Source: Dirofilaria immitis (Eukaryota > Nematoda > Chromadorea > Rhabditida > Onchocercidae). Taken from it: DNA of 64,000 nt. Below the pieces are notes generated by a model that saw only the letters and a program-made list of their open reading frames with translations, did not search any database and was not told the origin of the DNA. Both the position numbers and the translations under genes were made by a program. Each line of letters opens with the position of its first letter. Within the stretch, counting starts at the first letter, position 1. Positions 1 to 11,133 of the stretch are shown here, in pieces. The DNA is taken from the NCBI GenBank assembly GCA_024305405.1, contig JAKNDB010000107.1, positions 558,001-622,000 on the forward strand. The letters are read 5' to 3'.

Positions 1-566
1 TCAAAATTCAACTTTCCAACTTCAAACGTATTATTGTTTTTTAGTGTACATTCAAATAATGATGTGCAAAATGGCAAGTGTGGACGTAAGTTTAAATGCG
101 AACGAAAGTTTACATTTACTTCGCTTGACACTATTAGTCGGAAAGGACTAACTAATTCATCCAATCAGCCGGAAGGACATCTACCGGAAGAGGTTTTTTC
201 TTTTTCAAAATTTTTTTCGAAATACCATTACTTTCAATTGCTTTGGTATTAGAAATTTCAAATCATGATAAAGATTTTATTAATTTAACTACTGAAAACA
301 TGATTAGATCAAAAATGTAACAATTAATCGCATTTTTTTCAATTTTCCAGCGTGTAATACGTGAAGTCCATTCGGCTGTACGTTTAAATGGAAAATATTT
401 GAGAAATCCAGCGCAAGTGCCCTGGTAGTATTGAATCTTCCAGAACCACCGAAAAAGAATCTGCTCTTTTAATTACATGGAGTATTTGAATGTGTTGACG
501 CATAACCTACGACGAGTTCTTTTGGTCCGAGGCAGTGGTTCCGAAGTAATCACCAAATATTCGTAG
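1..566 (+). CDS. K-Cl cotransporter (SLC12/KCC family), C-terminal exons, partial
   Basis: Two exons are visible, 45-192 and 351-566; the gene begins left of the window. KCC proteins carry K+ and Cl- together across the plasma membrane, and this is the end of the long cytoplasmic tail. The last exon reads [27 protein letters not shown] and [17 protein letters not shown], matching the conserved KCC C-terminus (human: HTAVRLN, LVLLNMPGPP, YMEFLEVLT, VMLVRGGGREVITIYS). The upstream exon is a Ser/Thr-rich linker typical of the region before this block. The frame breaks at CCC (420-422): as written, a stop falls at 426-428, but one extra C restores the conserved end and the stop at 564-566. AATAAA-type poly(A) signals follow near 605-615. 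The family call is secure; which KCC paralogue it is cannot be told. Confidence 0.85.
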
Positions 567-2247
567 TTCCACTATATAAATCTTTATGCGTCTTATTTTA
601 TTGTAAATAAATAAAATTCAAATCGTTAGTTTGTGAAATTAATTTACTGTATCATTTTTTTGAAATATTTCAAAAAGATACTGGAAATCCAATAAAGTGC
701 TTCACTGTAATAATAATAAATCAACACTTCTTTTAAAAAAAAAGGCAAATTTGATGCTATGATGAAGTATTTATCCAACGATTGACTAGGATCTATTCTT
801 TTATGGTACTTTGTCCTTCTCGATATAAATATGGTTGCTGCTCGATGATGTCGAGAATTTGGCTTTGAAAAAAAAGGAAAGATCAAAATAGATACTCCTA
901 AATTTCAAGCTTTAAATACTTTCATTTATATATTTTCTCTCAGATATATTTAGAAATAATTTCCATGTTCAATCAATAATCTCATTAAGCAATTTCGTTC
1001 CGTACGTTCCCAGTCAATAACTAATAGTTGTCGAGAATACACTGAAGATATTCAAGCAAGATAATTGCGAAACAAAAAGTATTTCATAATTTAAAGTATA
1101 TTGTGGCACTTCCAAATTATCATAGTTCATCAATCAAGTTTATTTTTGATAATAGGGTAGTTCGTCAAGTAATCAAATTTATTCCCGAATAAGATTGTAA
1201 TTTTAAAAAGACACTATTTCTAGAGATTCTAAAATCCTACACTCCATTCAAATTTAATGGACGAATCAATAAGGCCTGCATTGTGCATTACACAATTACT
1301 AATTCTATAACTATCCCCTTTGCATAATTTGTAGCATACGGCAAAAATGCAACAAAGTAAAACTATCCGATAAGGATAAAAGATACAGTGGTTTTTTGAG
1401 AGATGTTAAACATGATATGTGGGGTGGAGGATAAGGTGGAGTATTTTGGGAGAGTCCAGGGATTGTTAAGATTTGCGAAATATTAATGACTCAGAGAAAA
1501 TGGAAGAAATATATGAGCTCGACTGAAGCGAGTCAGTAAGAAATTATTGCTGAGATAGATTGAGAAAATGTTGAAATATCCACTACGATTAAAGGTAATA
1601 GTGATTGAGAGTAATAAAAATATGGTAGAGGGACGGAAATGGGGATTGTAGCGTAGTTGTTTTTTTGGGACAGTTTTAGAAGAGATATTATGAAAATTTC
1701 TTATCCGTCTAATTGAAAGGCGCTGATTCGATTTTATTCTCTTTTATTGATGGATTTGGCGAATGTATCTATTAGCATTACAAATTTCTGTTTGATTAAC
1801 ATCTTATAGTACCATTAATTCCCATTATCTAACAGAAGAATTCATTTCCTCATATGAATAAGATATTAGGCTGAAAAAAAAAAAAACCAACCGAAAAGAA
1901 ATTTGGAATTATTTACGTCGTTAGTTAATCAACTCCTTCATTATTCTCCGAAAGTAGTATTAGAAAAGATATATGAAAAAAATTTTTGTGCCAGATAGAA
2001 TAATTTTTATGAACTTCTTTGAAAAAATTAAAGTAATTCAAAAATAATGGTAAAAAAATTTTTTTTTCTATCCTTTATTTTATTTAAAATTGTTCACTAC
2101 AGTATAGCTCAATTTTAATTTGATAGCAATTTTTGTTATTATAGTAATTTAGTTAAACAATGCTATCATCCCGTAACATAACGTATAATGCTATCGTAAT
2201 TTGATGTGAATTTCACAGTCATTTTGAAGATCTTTTTTTTTATAGAA
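567..2247. other. Intergenic, KCC to FOXRED1
   Basis: AT-rich spacer holding the KCC poly(A) signal region near 605. I see no conserved coding exon on either strand; the minus-strand frame at 644-886 has no family resemblance and no splice context. Confidence 0.5.
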
Positions 2248-5200
2248 ATGTGGAATGTGAAAAATATCCTGGTAGGTTTTCGTCAGTTGATTCTATGCAG
2301 GGTGAATGCGACATACATTCATACAACATCTTTAATTAGATGGCAAAGTGAGTAAGTTTAAGAGCGATTTTTGTTGTGAATTTGGAAATAATTTTTGATA
2401 ATAATTTGAACATTCTTCTAGTTCCTAGCTTCCTGGAACATGCAATTAACTTGATTCGTTAGGTGCTATGGCTTTTCTTGTCATTCGGGAATGTGTCACT
2501 TAGTCCATTAGAAAACTATTAGAAAAATGTTTTTATAAATACAACACTGTTAACATTTAGACTTTGAGAATGAAAGACATTTTGAACCCGGCGAAGATAT
2601 TTTAAAGAGGATGTGGTATGCTTTGAAGTATGATGTGAAACGATGGAAAAGGCGCTGGAAAGAAGTAATGCTTATTCCTTTACGTATTTTAAGCTGTTTT
2701 TCAATTTTATTAATTTTTTCTACTAGAAATAGCATTTCTGTGCAAAAAAATTTTTGTTCTTTCAGCTATCACCATAACAACATTGTTTTTCGTTTTCTGT
2801 AGCTTTATTTCAATTTTTATATATTTTAATAAAATGAGATACAATAGCTTTTCAAACAATCGAAATTCTGAATGTAAAATTTTGTCAAATTATGCTGCAT
2901 CATTTTAGGCTCAAAGGGATCCATATCAGAGGAATAATCCAATTGCATACATCAAGCGACATACGATGGATCTGGAGTTGTTTCCTTTCGAAACTCAAGT
3001 AATTTAATTAAATGATAGAGTTGTCGTTTGTCACTGTTTTCACTTGGAATTGAGCGTAACATTGCATAGAAAGGTAAAAATACCATTCTGGTACTATATG
3101 CACTGGGGTAGCCATAGAATCAGCTTCTATATAATTGTCTGGATGGCCAAGATAATTAGGGGCATAGAAAACAAGCACAAACAAAATTATGAAAAATAGA
3201 CCAAAAGTTGTGCAATCTCTGCTTTGCTTTTCGTTAATTGCCTGAAATTTTTCTTCCATTTTTTGCGACGCTATTGAAATTAGATTATTTTAAAAGAATT
3301 TTGCTATAATATCGTTTGCTCGAATATCAATTAATTAAAGTTGATGATGAATGTAAGATTTTAGATTGTATTTATAATTCGAAATTTGAGTTTTTTGTTT
3401 CATATTTTGGCAAAGGGCACTCAAAATATAGCTTAATAAAATTGAAATTTAAATTAAAATTTTTTTCAGATTTTAGTCATTGGAGGTGGTTTAATGGGAT
3501 CGTCAGTTGCATACTGGTTAAAACAAGCATTTCGTGATGAAGATTATAAAGTTGTAGTAGTAGAGAACAACGATAAGGCATGATTTTAAAACTTTTATTT
3601 TATAAGCTTATCGATCCACTCAACTTCTGAATGTATTCTAGAGATAAACATGTGTTACACATTTCATAAAATTTTCAGCATTTTAGAACAACCTTTAGTG
3701 TCTGTCGTTTAATAGTTTAGTACGTTGTAAGATAAGTTTCAGAATTCCTCTCTTTGAAAATTAAGAAATGTAGGAATTGAAAATTCGGTTTTTCATATCT
3801 TTTTGAAAAATAATGTTCCACTTGCAGTTTGCACAATGTGCTTCGATGTTAACATGCGGTGGTATCTCACAACAGTTTTCAATCCCAGAGCATGTTACAA
3901 TGTCAGCTTTTGCCGCTGAATATCTTCGTCATGCTGGCGAGCACTTGCGGATTTTAGGTAGATCTTCATTTTATAATTTTGATCAATCATAAGAAGTGAG
4001 ATAGTTTGTGAATAATTCTTTGTAAATATAATTGTGTCATCGAACTGTGTATCTTTTTATTACTAGTATTACTGAAATTAAGTAATATTTTTTATAGTTA
4101 GTGTTTTCAGACAACGATCCTCCAGATATACATTTTTTACCGATGGGTTTCATGTATTTAGCTCGCACACCTGAAGAAGTAGATCGACTGGAGCGGAATT
4201 GGAAAGTACAAACGTTTGTATAATTTTATATTGGATTAAAATTATTGAAAATATTCTCATTCACGATTGATCACTTAAAGCAGAAATTTATTAGTACTAT
4301 ATTTTGCTATTGATTCATTTTATTGTATAATCTTTGAATTTTAAAGTAATGGATGCTGCGCCTTGATTTTTTGAAATTAAAGTTCTGAGATTAGGTTTTA
4401 AAGGTAGTAAAATTAATATAGAACAGCATGAGAAAGTATAATTATTATTCAGCAACGTTATGCCAATCTCACTAATTTTCATACTAATATCGATTGCTAA
4501 AAAACTGAAGGAAATGTTAGTAATTTATTTCAAAAAGGATTAATAAAATTTATTTCACAAAAGTATTAATGAACTTTTCAGGCGAAACGGTGCTCGAATT
4601 GATTTGCTGAACCGTAATCAGTTATGTGCTAAGTTCCCTTCATCAATTTTGATGATGTATTGCTCAGCTCTTATGGTATATTTTCTTTCTTTAACTTGTT
4701 ATGATATATGAATAAGGTGAAAATAATATTTGAAATCTTATAGGTTTGGAAAATGAAGGTACAATTGACTCTTGGCAGTTGTTATCAGCTATACGAGAAA
4801 AGAACCTTACTTTGGGTGTGCAATATCTTAAAGGAGAAGTAGAAGGTATATACTAGATATTTTTAATGCTGTATGCTTACGAATATCTCCAGCGTATACT
4901 ATGTGCAAGAAAAATTTGCATTCAAATAACCTTCGTTTGTCGTTGAATATTATATTTATAAAATATCTTAAACAAGAAATAGGTATAAAGTTGTGTGTTA
5001 ATTTCGAAAGATTCAAGTGCTAATGCTATCCATTTTTAAGCTGATTAAAATAAGGCATCTTCAGTCTGCAACTATTTGATGATTATGTCAGACCTAATAC
5101 AATTAAACAGTTTCAAATATGAGCAACAATATGAAAAAGAATGGTGTAATATGACTTGATTTTACTAGCATAGTTTGGATTGAGAGTAAAATCCAAATAA

Positions 5201-6666
5201 TTTTTAGTGCGAATTATGCATTTTCAGGTTTTTATTTTGGTCAAAAGTATGGCACTACAGAAATACATGGTGTTGTGGATGATGCTGATGAAGCAGTTTG
5301 GCGTAATATGAGTATTAACGGAGTTTATGTAGGCATTTCAACTTGTTATTTTCTTTTTTTTTGTTTATATGCTTCATATGTCCTTGCGACAATAAAATCA
5401 TAATATATTGTAGGTTCGCCCGCAAATGACAGATGCTTCTGCAAGGATCATACGATGTGGTCATATTGTTGTTGCTGCTGGTGCATGGTCTGGTCGTATT
5501 GCTGAAATGGCAAAAGTTGGTAAGGCACTTGTTTGCTTATAAATGCGATATTATTTGACTCTGAAGTTTTGGAATTCAGACCTGAAACTACATATAACAA
5601 TAAACTTTTAGGTAAGGGCGAGATTTGTTGGCTGTTAAGCTACCAGTTGTTGCACGGAAGCGTATGATGTTTGTTGTACATGCACCTGATGTTCCTCCTT
5701 TGGATATGCCAGCTCTTGTTGATCCCAGTGGTGTTTACTGTTTGGTAGAAGAAGTTGGCAATACATTTATTTGTGGAAAAATCCCAAGTAAAGTAAGGAA
5801 TTCGAATGAATTGTGGAAAATGTAAATTCATATTCATTTTTTCCTTTCTTGTTTTTATAATTGAAACTTTACAGGAAGAAGATGAAGAAATTGATCACTC
5901 GAATCTAGAAGTAGATTACAATTACTTTTACAATAATATCTGGCCAATTTTAGTGAAACGGGTTCCGGCGTTTAGAAATTTAAAAGTAAGTTTTGGTGTT
6001 TATAGTTTTCGTGTTAATGAATTCATGGACTTCTTTGGACTACTGTAGTTAATCAATTATAAAACATCAGTATGAAACTAAATGAAAATTTAAGAAAAAT
6101 CAAGAACGAAAAAAGTTTTCGTCTTTGTTTATAAACTTAGAAGCACCTATTTCCTTCAGTGTTAACTATCATTTAATGACGATAAAGAATATTATGATGT
6201 CAAGCATCATTTTATATTTTCTTTATTATGGAATAGATAAATTTGCACTCGACTAAAGTATTTTCTCTTATAGAAAGACGATATCTTTGTGAATCGAATA
6301 AAATAATCAAGCTGAAATAATGCATTTTATATTGAAAATAGCAGAAGACTATATGTTAAAAGATTAAATTTGGTTGATTTATTTTATAGTTTTTCTCTGT
6401 AGAGAAAATTTTAGATCAAAAATGCTTGGGCGGGTTATGAAGATGTAAATACATTCGACAATTCACCAGTTATCGGTGAGCATTTGCTTTATCAAAATTT
6501 GCATTTCCTATGTGGATTTGGGAATCGAGGCATGCAGCATTCCTTAGCTGTTGGACGAAGTTATGCTGAGAAATTACTGGAAGGCGCATATTTATCATTA
6601 AATTTGCGGAAATTTGATATGAGGCGATTATTGAAGATGGAAAAATTAATGGAGGAGTATGGTTGA
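2248..6666 (+). CDS. FOXRED1: FOXRED1, FAD-dependent oxidoreductase for complex I assembly
   Basis: Exons: 2248-2275 (tentative), 2561-2664, 2909-2998, 3470-3577, 3828-3957, 4111-4213, 4582-4675, 4744-4845, 5228-5328, 5414-5519, 5617-5792, 5875-5985, 6415-6666. FOXRED1 is a mitochondrial flavoprotein of the D-amino-acid-oxidase fold that helps assemble respiratory complex I. Exon 4 carries the dinucleotide motif [18 protein letters not shown], ending the second strand in VVVVEN; later blocks match human FOXRED1: [57 protein letters not shown]. The first ATG follows a TTTTTTTATAG acceptor, fitting spliced-leader addition, but this exon is a guess. Oddities: a missing C at 4636-4638 breaks the frame before VLLSSYGLENEG; the intron after 3577 starts with GC; exon 11 needs acceptor AG 5615-5616 rather than 5610-5611; intron 3 holds a bacterial cytochrome b fragment. 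Confidence 0.9.
3045..3220 (-). pseudogene. Wolbachia-like cytochrome b fragment inside a FOXRED1 intron
   Basis: On the minus strand, opposite to the host gene and wholly within the intron 2999-3469, a roughly 175-base stretch encodes [17 protein letters not shown], then [11 protein letters not shown] and, one frame over, [11 protein letters not shown]. This is the Qo-site (PEWY) region of cytochrome b. [14 protein letters not shown] and [11 protein letters not shown] are the alphaproteobacterial form; nematode mitochondrial cytochrome b has WYFLFAYAILR instead, and TGG/ATA use fits the standard code. The frame slips at T5 (A5 on the plus strand, 3076-3080). There is no start, no haem-ligand helices and no neighbouring bacterial gene. 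I read it as an old lateral transfer from a Wolbachia endosymbiont, now non-functional. Confidence 0.8.
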
Positions 6667-7238
6667 TTGAAATGATATTATATTGTAGCATCGTTGTATT
6701 TATGTTTTATTTGTGTTCAGTATTGTTAGTTTTTTAATTATCAACAATTATTAGCGAGAAATAAACTTAATGAATTGATGTTTATTTCGTAGACATTCTG
6801 TGGGACGCAATCATATAATATTCTCTCCTTTATAATCTCTAATTCTTTACGAGCAATGCTGAATGACTGGACTATTCTGAAGAATATATTATTCCTCTGA
6901 TATACTTGATGAAAAAATTTGTTTTTTTTTTATAAGAATTATAACTTGAAATAATATCAATAAACATCTTCGAAGAATATTTCATCTCATATATTTACTC
7001 AGAGGAAATGGTGCTCTTAGTCTATAACATTTGCTCAAATTATTCGTAGATTTGTTTATCGAAATATTCATTCGTCAAGGATGGTATTTTGTAATAATGA
7101 ACTGATTTGTTCAAGATTAAGAAATCTGAGCAGAGTTTGTTTTAAAGCTTGTTGCATTTCATCATCATTTATATTTCAAATTTTCTAGATTATATTTTAC
7201 TAGTAATTCACATACTTTGAATTAATATACGCTTTTCG
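6667..7238. other. FOXRED1 3' UTR and spacer to PIN1
   Basis: Contains a poly(A) signal AATAAA at 6760-6765, 94 bases after the FOXRED1 stop. PIN1 starts about 570 bases downstream on the same strand. No further coding signal is seen. Confidence 0.5.
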
Positions 7239-8923
7239 ATGTCTTCATCTAATGAACCGGAAAAGAAACGTAGTAGATCGGATTATGGCGATCAAATTGA
7301 AGAGGAAGAAAAAGAATCGATAAAGGAATTACCAAAGGGATGGGAGAAACGAATGAGTCGCTCAAATAGTTTGTTTAACCTCTAAAATTATATTTTCAAT
7401 TAATTTATTGGTCGTTTGGAAATGAGGAAGTTAAAATTATGTCTTTTGTTTTCGAGTTATTTTTTTATTTTAATAGATTTATCTATGCTATCTTTCAGAT
7501 CGATTTTACTATTTCAATGTATACACTGGTCGTAGTCAGTGGGATCGACCTACAAAGCCAGCTGATCCAGCGCAGGCAAGCTTGAATGAGGCATGTTTCG
7601 AGATTTTTTCTAGTAACTATTATCATATCATATAGGGGTTTACAAGAACTAGAAACATTTAAACAAATGCTTGAATTAGAAGTCGATATGAATTTAAATA
7701 AGAATTTAAATAAATGCTTCAAACTAGTAGTTTATCTGTTAATTATGTAGTTCTTAAAGATATCTATCGTAGATCACTTGCAATTTCATGATCAGATTGA
7801 AGCAGAATTTTGCTGTAAAATGAACCGAAAATGGGCTCTAACCGTTAACTAAATTTTTGGTTCACTTTGCAATTGTAATTTTTAGGGACAGATATATTTA
7901 ATAGGTTATTGATATTTGTAGGTACATTGTGCGCATCTGTTAGTAAAACATAGTGGTTCGAGGCGCCCTTCGTCTTGGCGCTCAGATGTTATTACTCGAT
8001 CAAAGGAAGATGCAAGGAAGATTTTGATTGGTTCGATTTAGTTTTAGAATTTTTTTGCGGAAGGAGAAAATTATCGGTTTTTTTATTATACTTTTTTACG
8101 CGAGAGTTATGCCTACCGAGATCAAGCCTTTCAAATCGAACCGCATATGTGGTTCTGTTTTATAAGTGTCTTTAGTTTTATTATTTCTGAGATAAACTGT
8201 TGGATATCAAGGAAGATGAGCAATCAGATAATTAATTTTTTATCTATTATATATTTCATTAATAAAATTTTATATTTTATTTGTTGTGACATATTTCTAA
8301 TCGAAAGTCTTAGAAAAATGAAATGAAGCTATGTTTTGCTTTCAGGTTATAAAAAGCAAATTGAAGAGGCACCTGATAGAAAATCAAAATTAAGAGAATT
8401 GGCTAAAGAATTTAGCGATTGTTCCTCAGCGAAGCGGGGTGGTGATCTGGGATTTTTCAAACGTCGACAGATGCAGAAATCTTTTGAAGATGCCGCTTTT
8501 GCTCTTGGAGTAATTTTTATTGCATTTAAGACAAATTTTGAAATAATCATCACTCTTAAGTTGTAGTGTAGAAAAGTGGGAATAAGCAAAATGTTGAAAT
8601 TTATTATAATTGCACTTAAATGTATTATTTGATTTTTATAACGTATTTTAGAATAAAGATGGGAAAAACTAAATCGGCATATCTGGTTTTCCTCCACATT
8701 AAGTATTGCAGCCTTTAACTATTAGAAGAGAAGCTGTTTGCGGAGAGTTCGCATATGGAAATATATAATTCGAATTTTTATTGCAAAAATCCAAAGTTTA
8801 GATATAATCACAAACGCTTTATGGAAACAGGAAATTATTGTTAATTTTTCTTTTCAGGTTGGTCAGCTGAGTGATATAGTTGACACTGATTCGGGCTTAC
8901 ATCTTATTTATCGAATTGCATAA
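7239..8923 (+). CDS. PIN1: PIN1-type peptidyl-prolyl cis-trans isomerase
   Basis: Exons: 7239-7368, 7499-7575 (or to 7590), 7922-8030, 8346-8509, 8858-8923, with matching phases and no frame break. PIN1 isomerises phospho-Ser/Thr-Pro bonds in mitotic and signalling proteins. Order: an acidic/basic N-terminal extension of about 30 residues, a WW domain ([29 protein letters not shown]), then the parvulin domain with the phosphate-binding basic patch ([15 protein letters not shown]), the catalytic-cysteine segment [29 protein letters not shown] and the C-terminal [15 protein letters not shown]. The linker between domains is short. The second intron has a GC donor (CAG|GCAAGC at 7575, or GAG|GCATGT at 7590; both phase 0). 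A poly(A) signal lies at 9228-9233. Confidence 0.95.
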
Positions 8924-10439
8924 TATGTGACTTGTCGTAAATTATAGTCTTCTCAGCTTTTGCGAATTTAAAGCTTTTCTTATGCGGGTCTTAACTTCGC
9001 ATTACAGTTTGTAAAGTTTGTATTTTCTTTCTTTACAATTTATCGCTCTCTTTTCTCATCCTTTCAGGTTTTTTTCCTTTTTAGGATTGTGGATCCAACA
9101 GTTCTAATTTTAATAGAATTCCATTTTTTTAACGATGAAATTAAAATATATATTTGTTACTTACTAAATTTATTAGCCGTGATATTCCTTTGATGATGTT
9201 GCTGCTGATTTAATCAAATATTGTTATAATAAACTCAAATTTGAAAACTTATAGTGTTTTATTTTCTATGAAAATTTCTATTTAATTTATTCGACATTTA
9301 TGTTACCAAAATTGCCCATTGTTGAATTATTTATTTATTTACATTTTTGCAATTTCTTAATGAGCCATCGTAAAATAAGGAAGAATGAGAGCGGAGTTTG
9401 AGCGAAACTTAAAGACAAATGGTAGCTCTGATAAAGTATAAGTGAAATTGTGATCGGTGAAAAGAACAATTATAGTTAAAATTAGGAAAAAACCACTGTT
9501 TTGATGCTTGATTAAATTTAATATTTCTATTAAATTTTTTCATGAAAGCAAAAGTATTTTTTTTTACAAATCAAACAATCTTATTATTTCGAGACGAGCA
9601 TGTGAATTTATTTGCAATTTTGTCAACTTTTGATTTGTATTCTTGGTTAAATTGAAAAGCAATAAATGATTCCTACCATTTTGATAATTTCGTTAATGTT
9701 AAAATTAATTGTTGCAAGAATCTGTCGTGATTTATTTATCTTCAGCGTAGTTTTACTTAAACAAATACCTTGATTTGATTGATATTACGTATGTTTATTG
9801 GTGTCCAGAAAAAGTAGAGATTATGGGAAATATTGTATCTTCCTGTGGATGCTTCATATGTTATCCTATATCATTGGAATAGTAGAGCAAAGATAAGTAT
9901 GATTTGGGTTGAAACTTTCTGTGCACTAAGATGAATATTCGTATCAAAGTGATCAACTAAAAAATAACTTTGTCAAATAAAAATGATTTATTTAGATCAT
10001 TTTGATAATCATTGTAATAATTGTTGGTAAAATTCTGATTGTTTTAGTAGTTCTCATTTTTATAATGATTACTGTTTCGTCATTAATATTTTATATGATA
10101 TTGTTAAACAGTTATGAAAAATCCAGTATAACTTTTAGTTGATGGTAGTTTAATCTCATTTTAGTCTAATTTTCTTAAATGATTAGAATTTATATTAAAA
10201 GATAGTAAGATAATGACGGGTTGTAAGATTTCTGGCATCAGAATGATTAAATTTACATTTACGCGTCGAGTATTATCAATGATTATTCTGGGAAATTATA
10301 TTTTGAAGTTTGCTGATTATGTATAAATATCTGCAGTTCGTCTTATTTTCTCTCATTTTTGAGAGGAGAAAAATATACTTCAAATCGAGCTATTAATCAC
10401 TGGAATCAAAAGAGAAGTTTCGGAAATTGAAAAGGAATT
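8924..10439. other. PIN1 3' UTR and intergenic spacer
   Basis: Holds the PIN1 poly(A) signal AATAAA at 9228-9233 and otherwise AT-rich DNA. I find no exon that I can support before ROMO1. Confidence 0.5.
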
Positions 10440-11133
10440 ATGCCAGTGCCACATTATCAAGGTGTTTCTGGACATCCACAAATATCATGTTGGCAAAAAT
10501 GAAAATGGGTCTACTTATGGGAATATTCATCGGTTGTGCATCAGGCGCTATTATTGGAACCGTTAGCGCGTTCAGGTTGACATTTTAGCATTTCAATTCT
10601 AATATTCCATCTGATACTATGTTTCTATAAGCTGAGAATTTTGTGCAACTTATTTAATGTTCTTTTTGATTCTCATCGTTTCTAATTTGATTATAGACTT
10701 TTGATTAATATATAAATTAACTTTGAAGGTAATGATAATTTGTTAAGTAAGTAACCAATTCATAGCGATGCTTATTGAGGAATAACGCATATTGCAGGAT
10801 CTTCGTTTATTCTTTTACTGAGAATCATACAAATGTATTAATTTTTATACTTTGAATTGGTTACTTTAACAAATTCAGACATGCTAAATATCGTTACCTT
10901 CAAAGTTAGTTTATATGTCGTCAAATGAACATGATTGATGATTACCTCAGAAACAATACCTGTAATATTCATGTTTTATAAGATCTAGTCCAAATAATCT
11001 TCTTACCTGTTTTCCGTTTTTCAGTATGGGTTTCCGAGGACGTGCAATGATGGCACAAGTTGGACGATATTCCACAAAAATGGGTGGTTCATTTGCGGTA
11101 TTTATGATGATCGCACAAGGATTACGTTGTTAA
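10440..11133 (+). CDS. ROMO1: ROMO1 / Mgr2 mitochondrial inner-membrane protein
   Basis: Two exons, 10440-10575 and 11025-11133. ROMO1 is a small (about 80 residue) two-helix inner-membrane protein linked to reactive oxygen species and to the TIM23 translocase (Mgr2 in yeast). Visible: MPVPHYQGVSG, ISCWQK, MKMGLLMGIFIGCASG with Gly-rich first helix, then MGFRGRAMMAQVGRYSTKMG and a second helix ending GLRC at the stop, the same C-terminal residues as human (GIRC). The frame is broken at A5 (10495-10499): adding one A joins SCWQK to MKMGLLMG and also corrects the phase across the intron, so I take this as a base error. The intron contains a long inverted repeat (10708-10916). Confidence 0.88.
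10708..10916. repeat. Foldback (inverted-repeat) element in the ROMO1 intron
   Basis: The left arm, 10708-10762, contains TTAACTTTGAAGGTAA and later AAGTAACCAATTCA; the right arm, 10852-10916, contains the reverse complement of both in the same order (TGAATTGGTTACTT ... TTACCTTCAAAGTTAG). Arms are about 55-65 bases with small gaps, around a loop of about 90 bases. The total near 210 bases fits a non-autonomous inverted-repeat element (MITE-like) or a stable intronic hairpin. Target-site duplications are not clear. Confidence 0.6.

Noticed and set aside
3008..3259. Mitochondrial (NUMT) origin of the cytochrome b fragment
   Set aside because: The [11 protein letters not shown] and [12 protein letters not shown] segments are of bacterial type, unlike nematode mitochondrial cytochrome b, and the standard code reads through cleanly.
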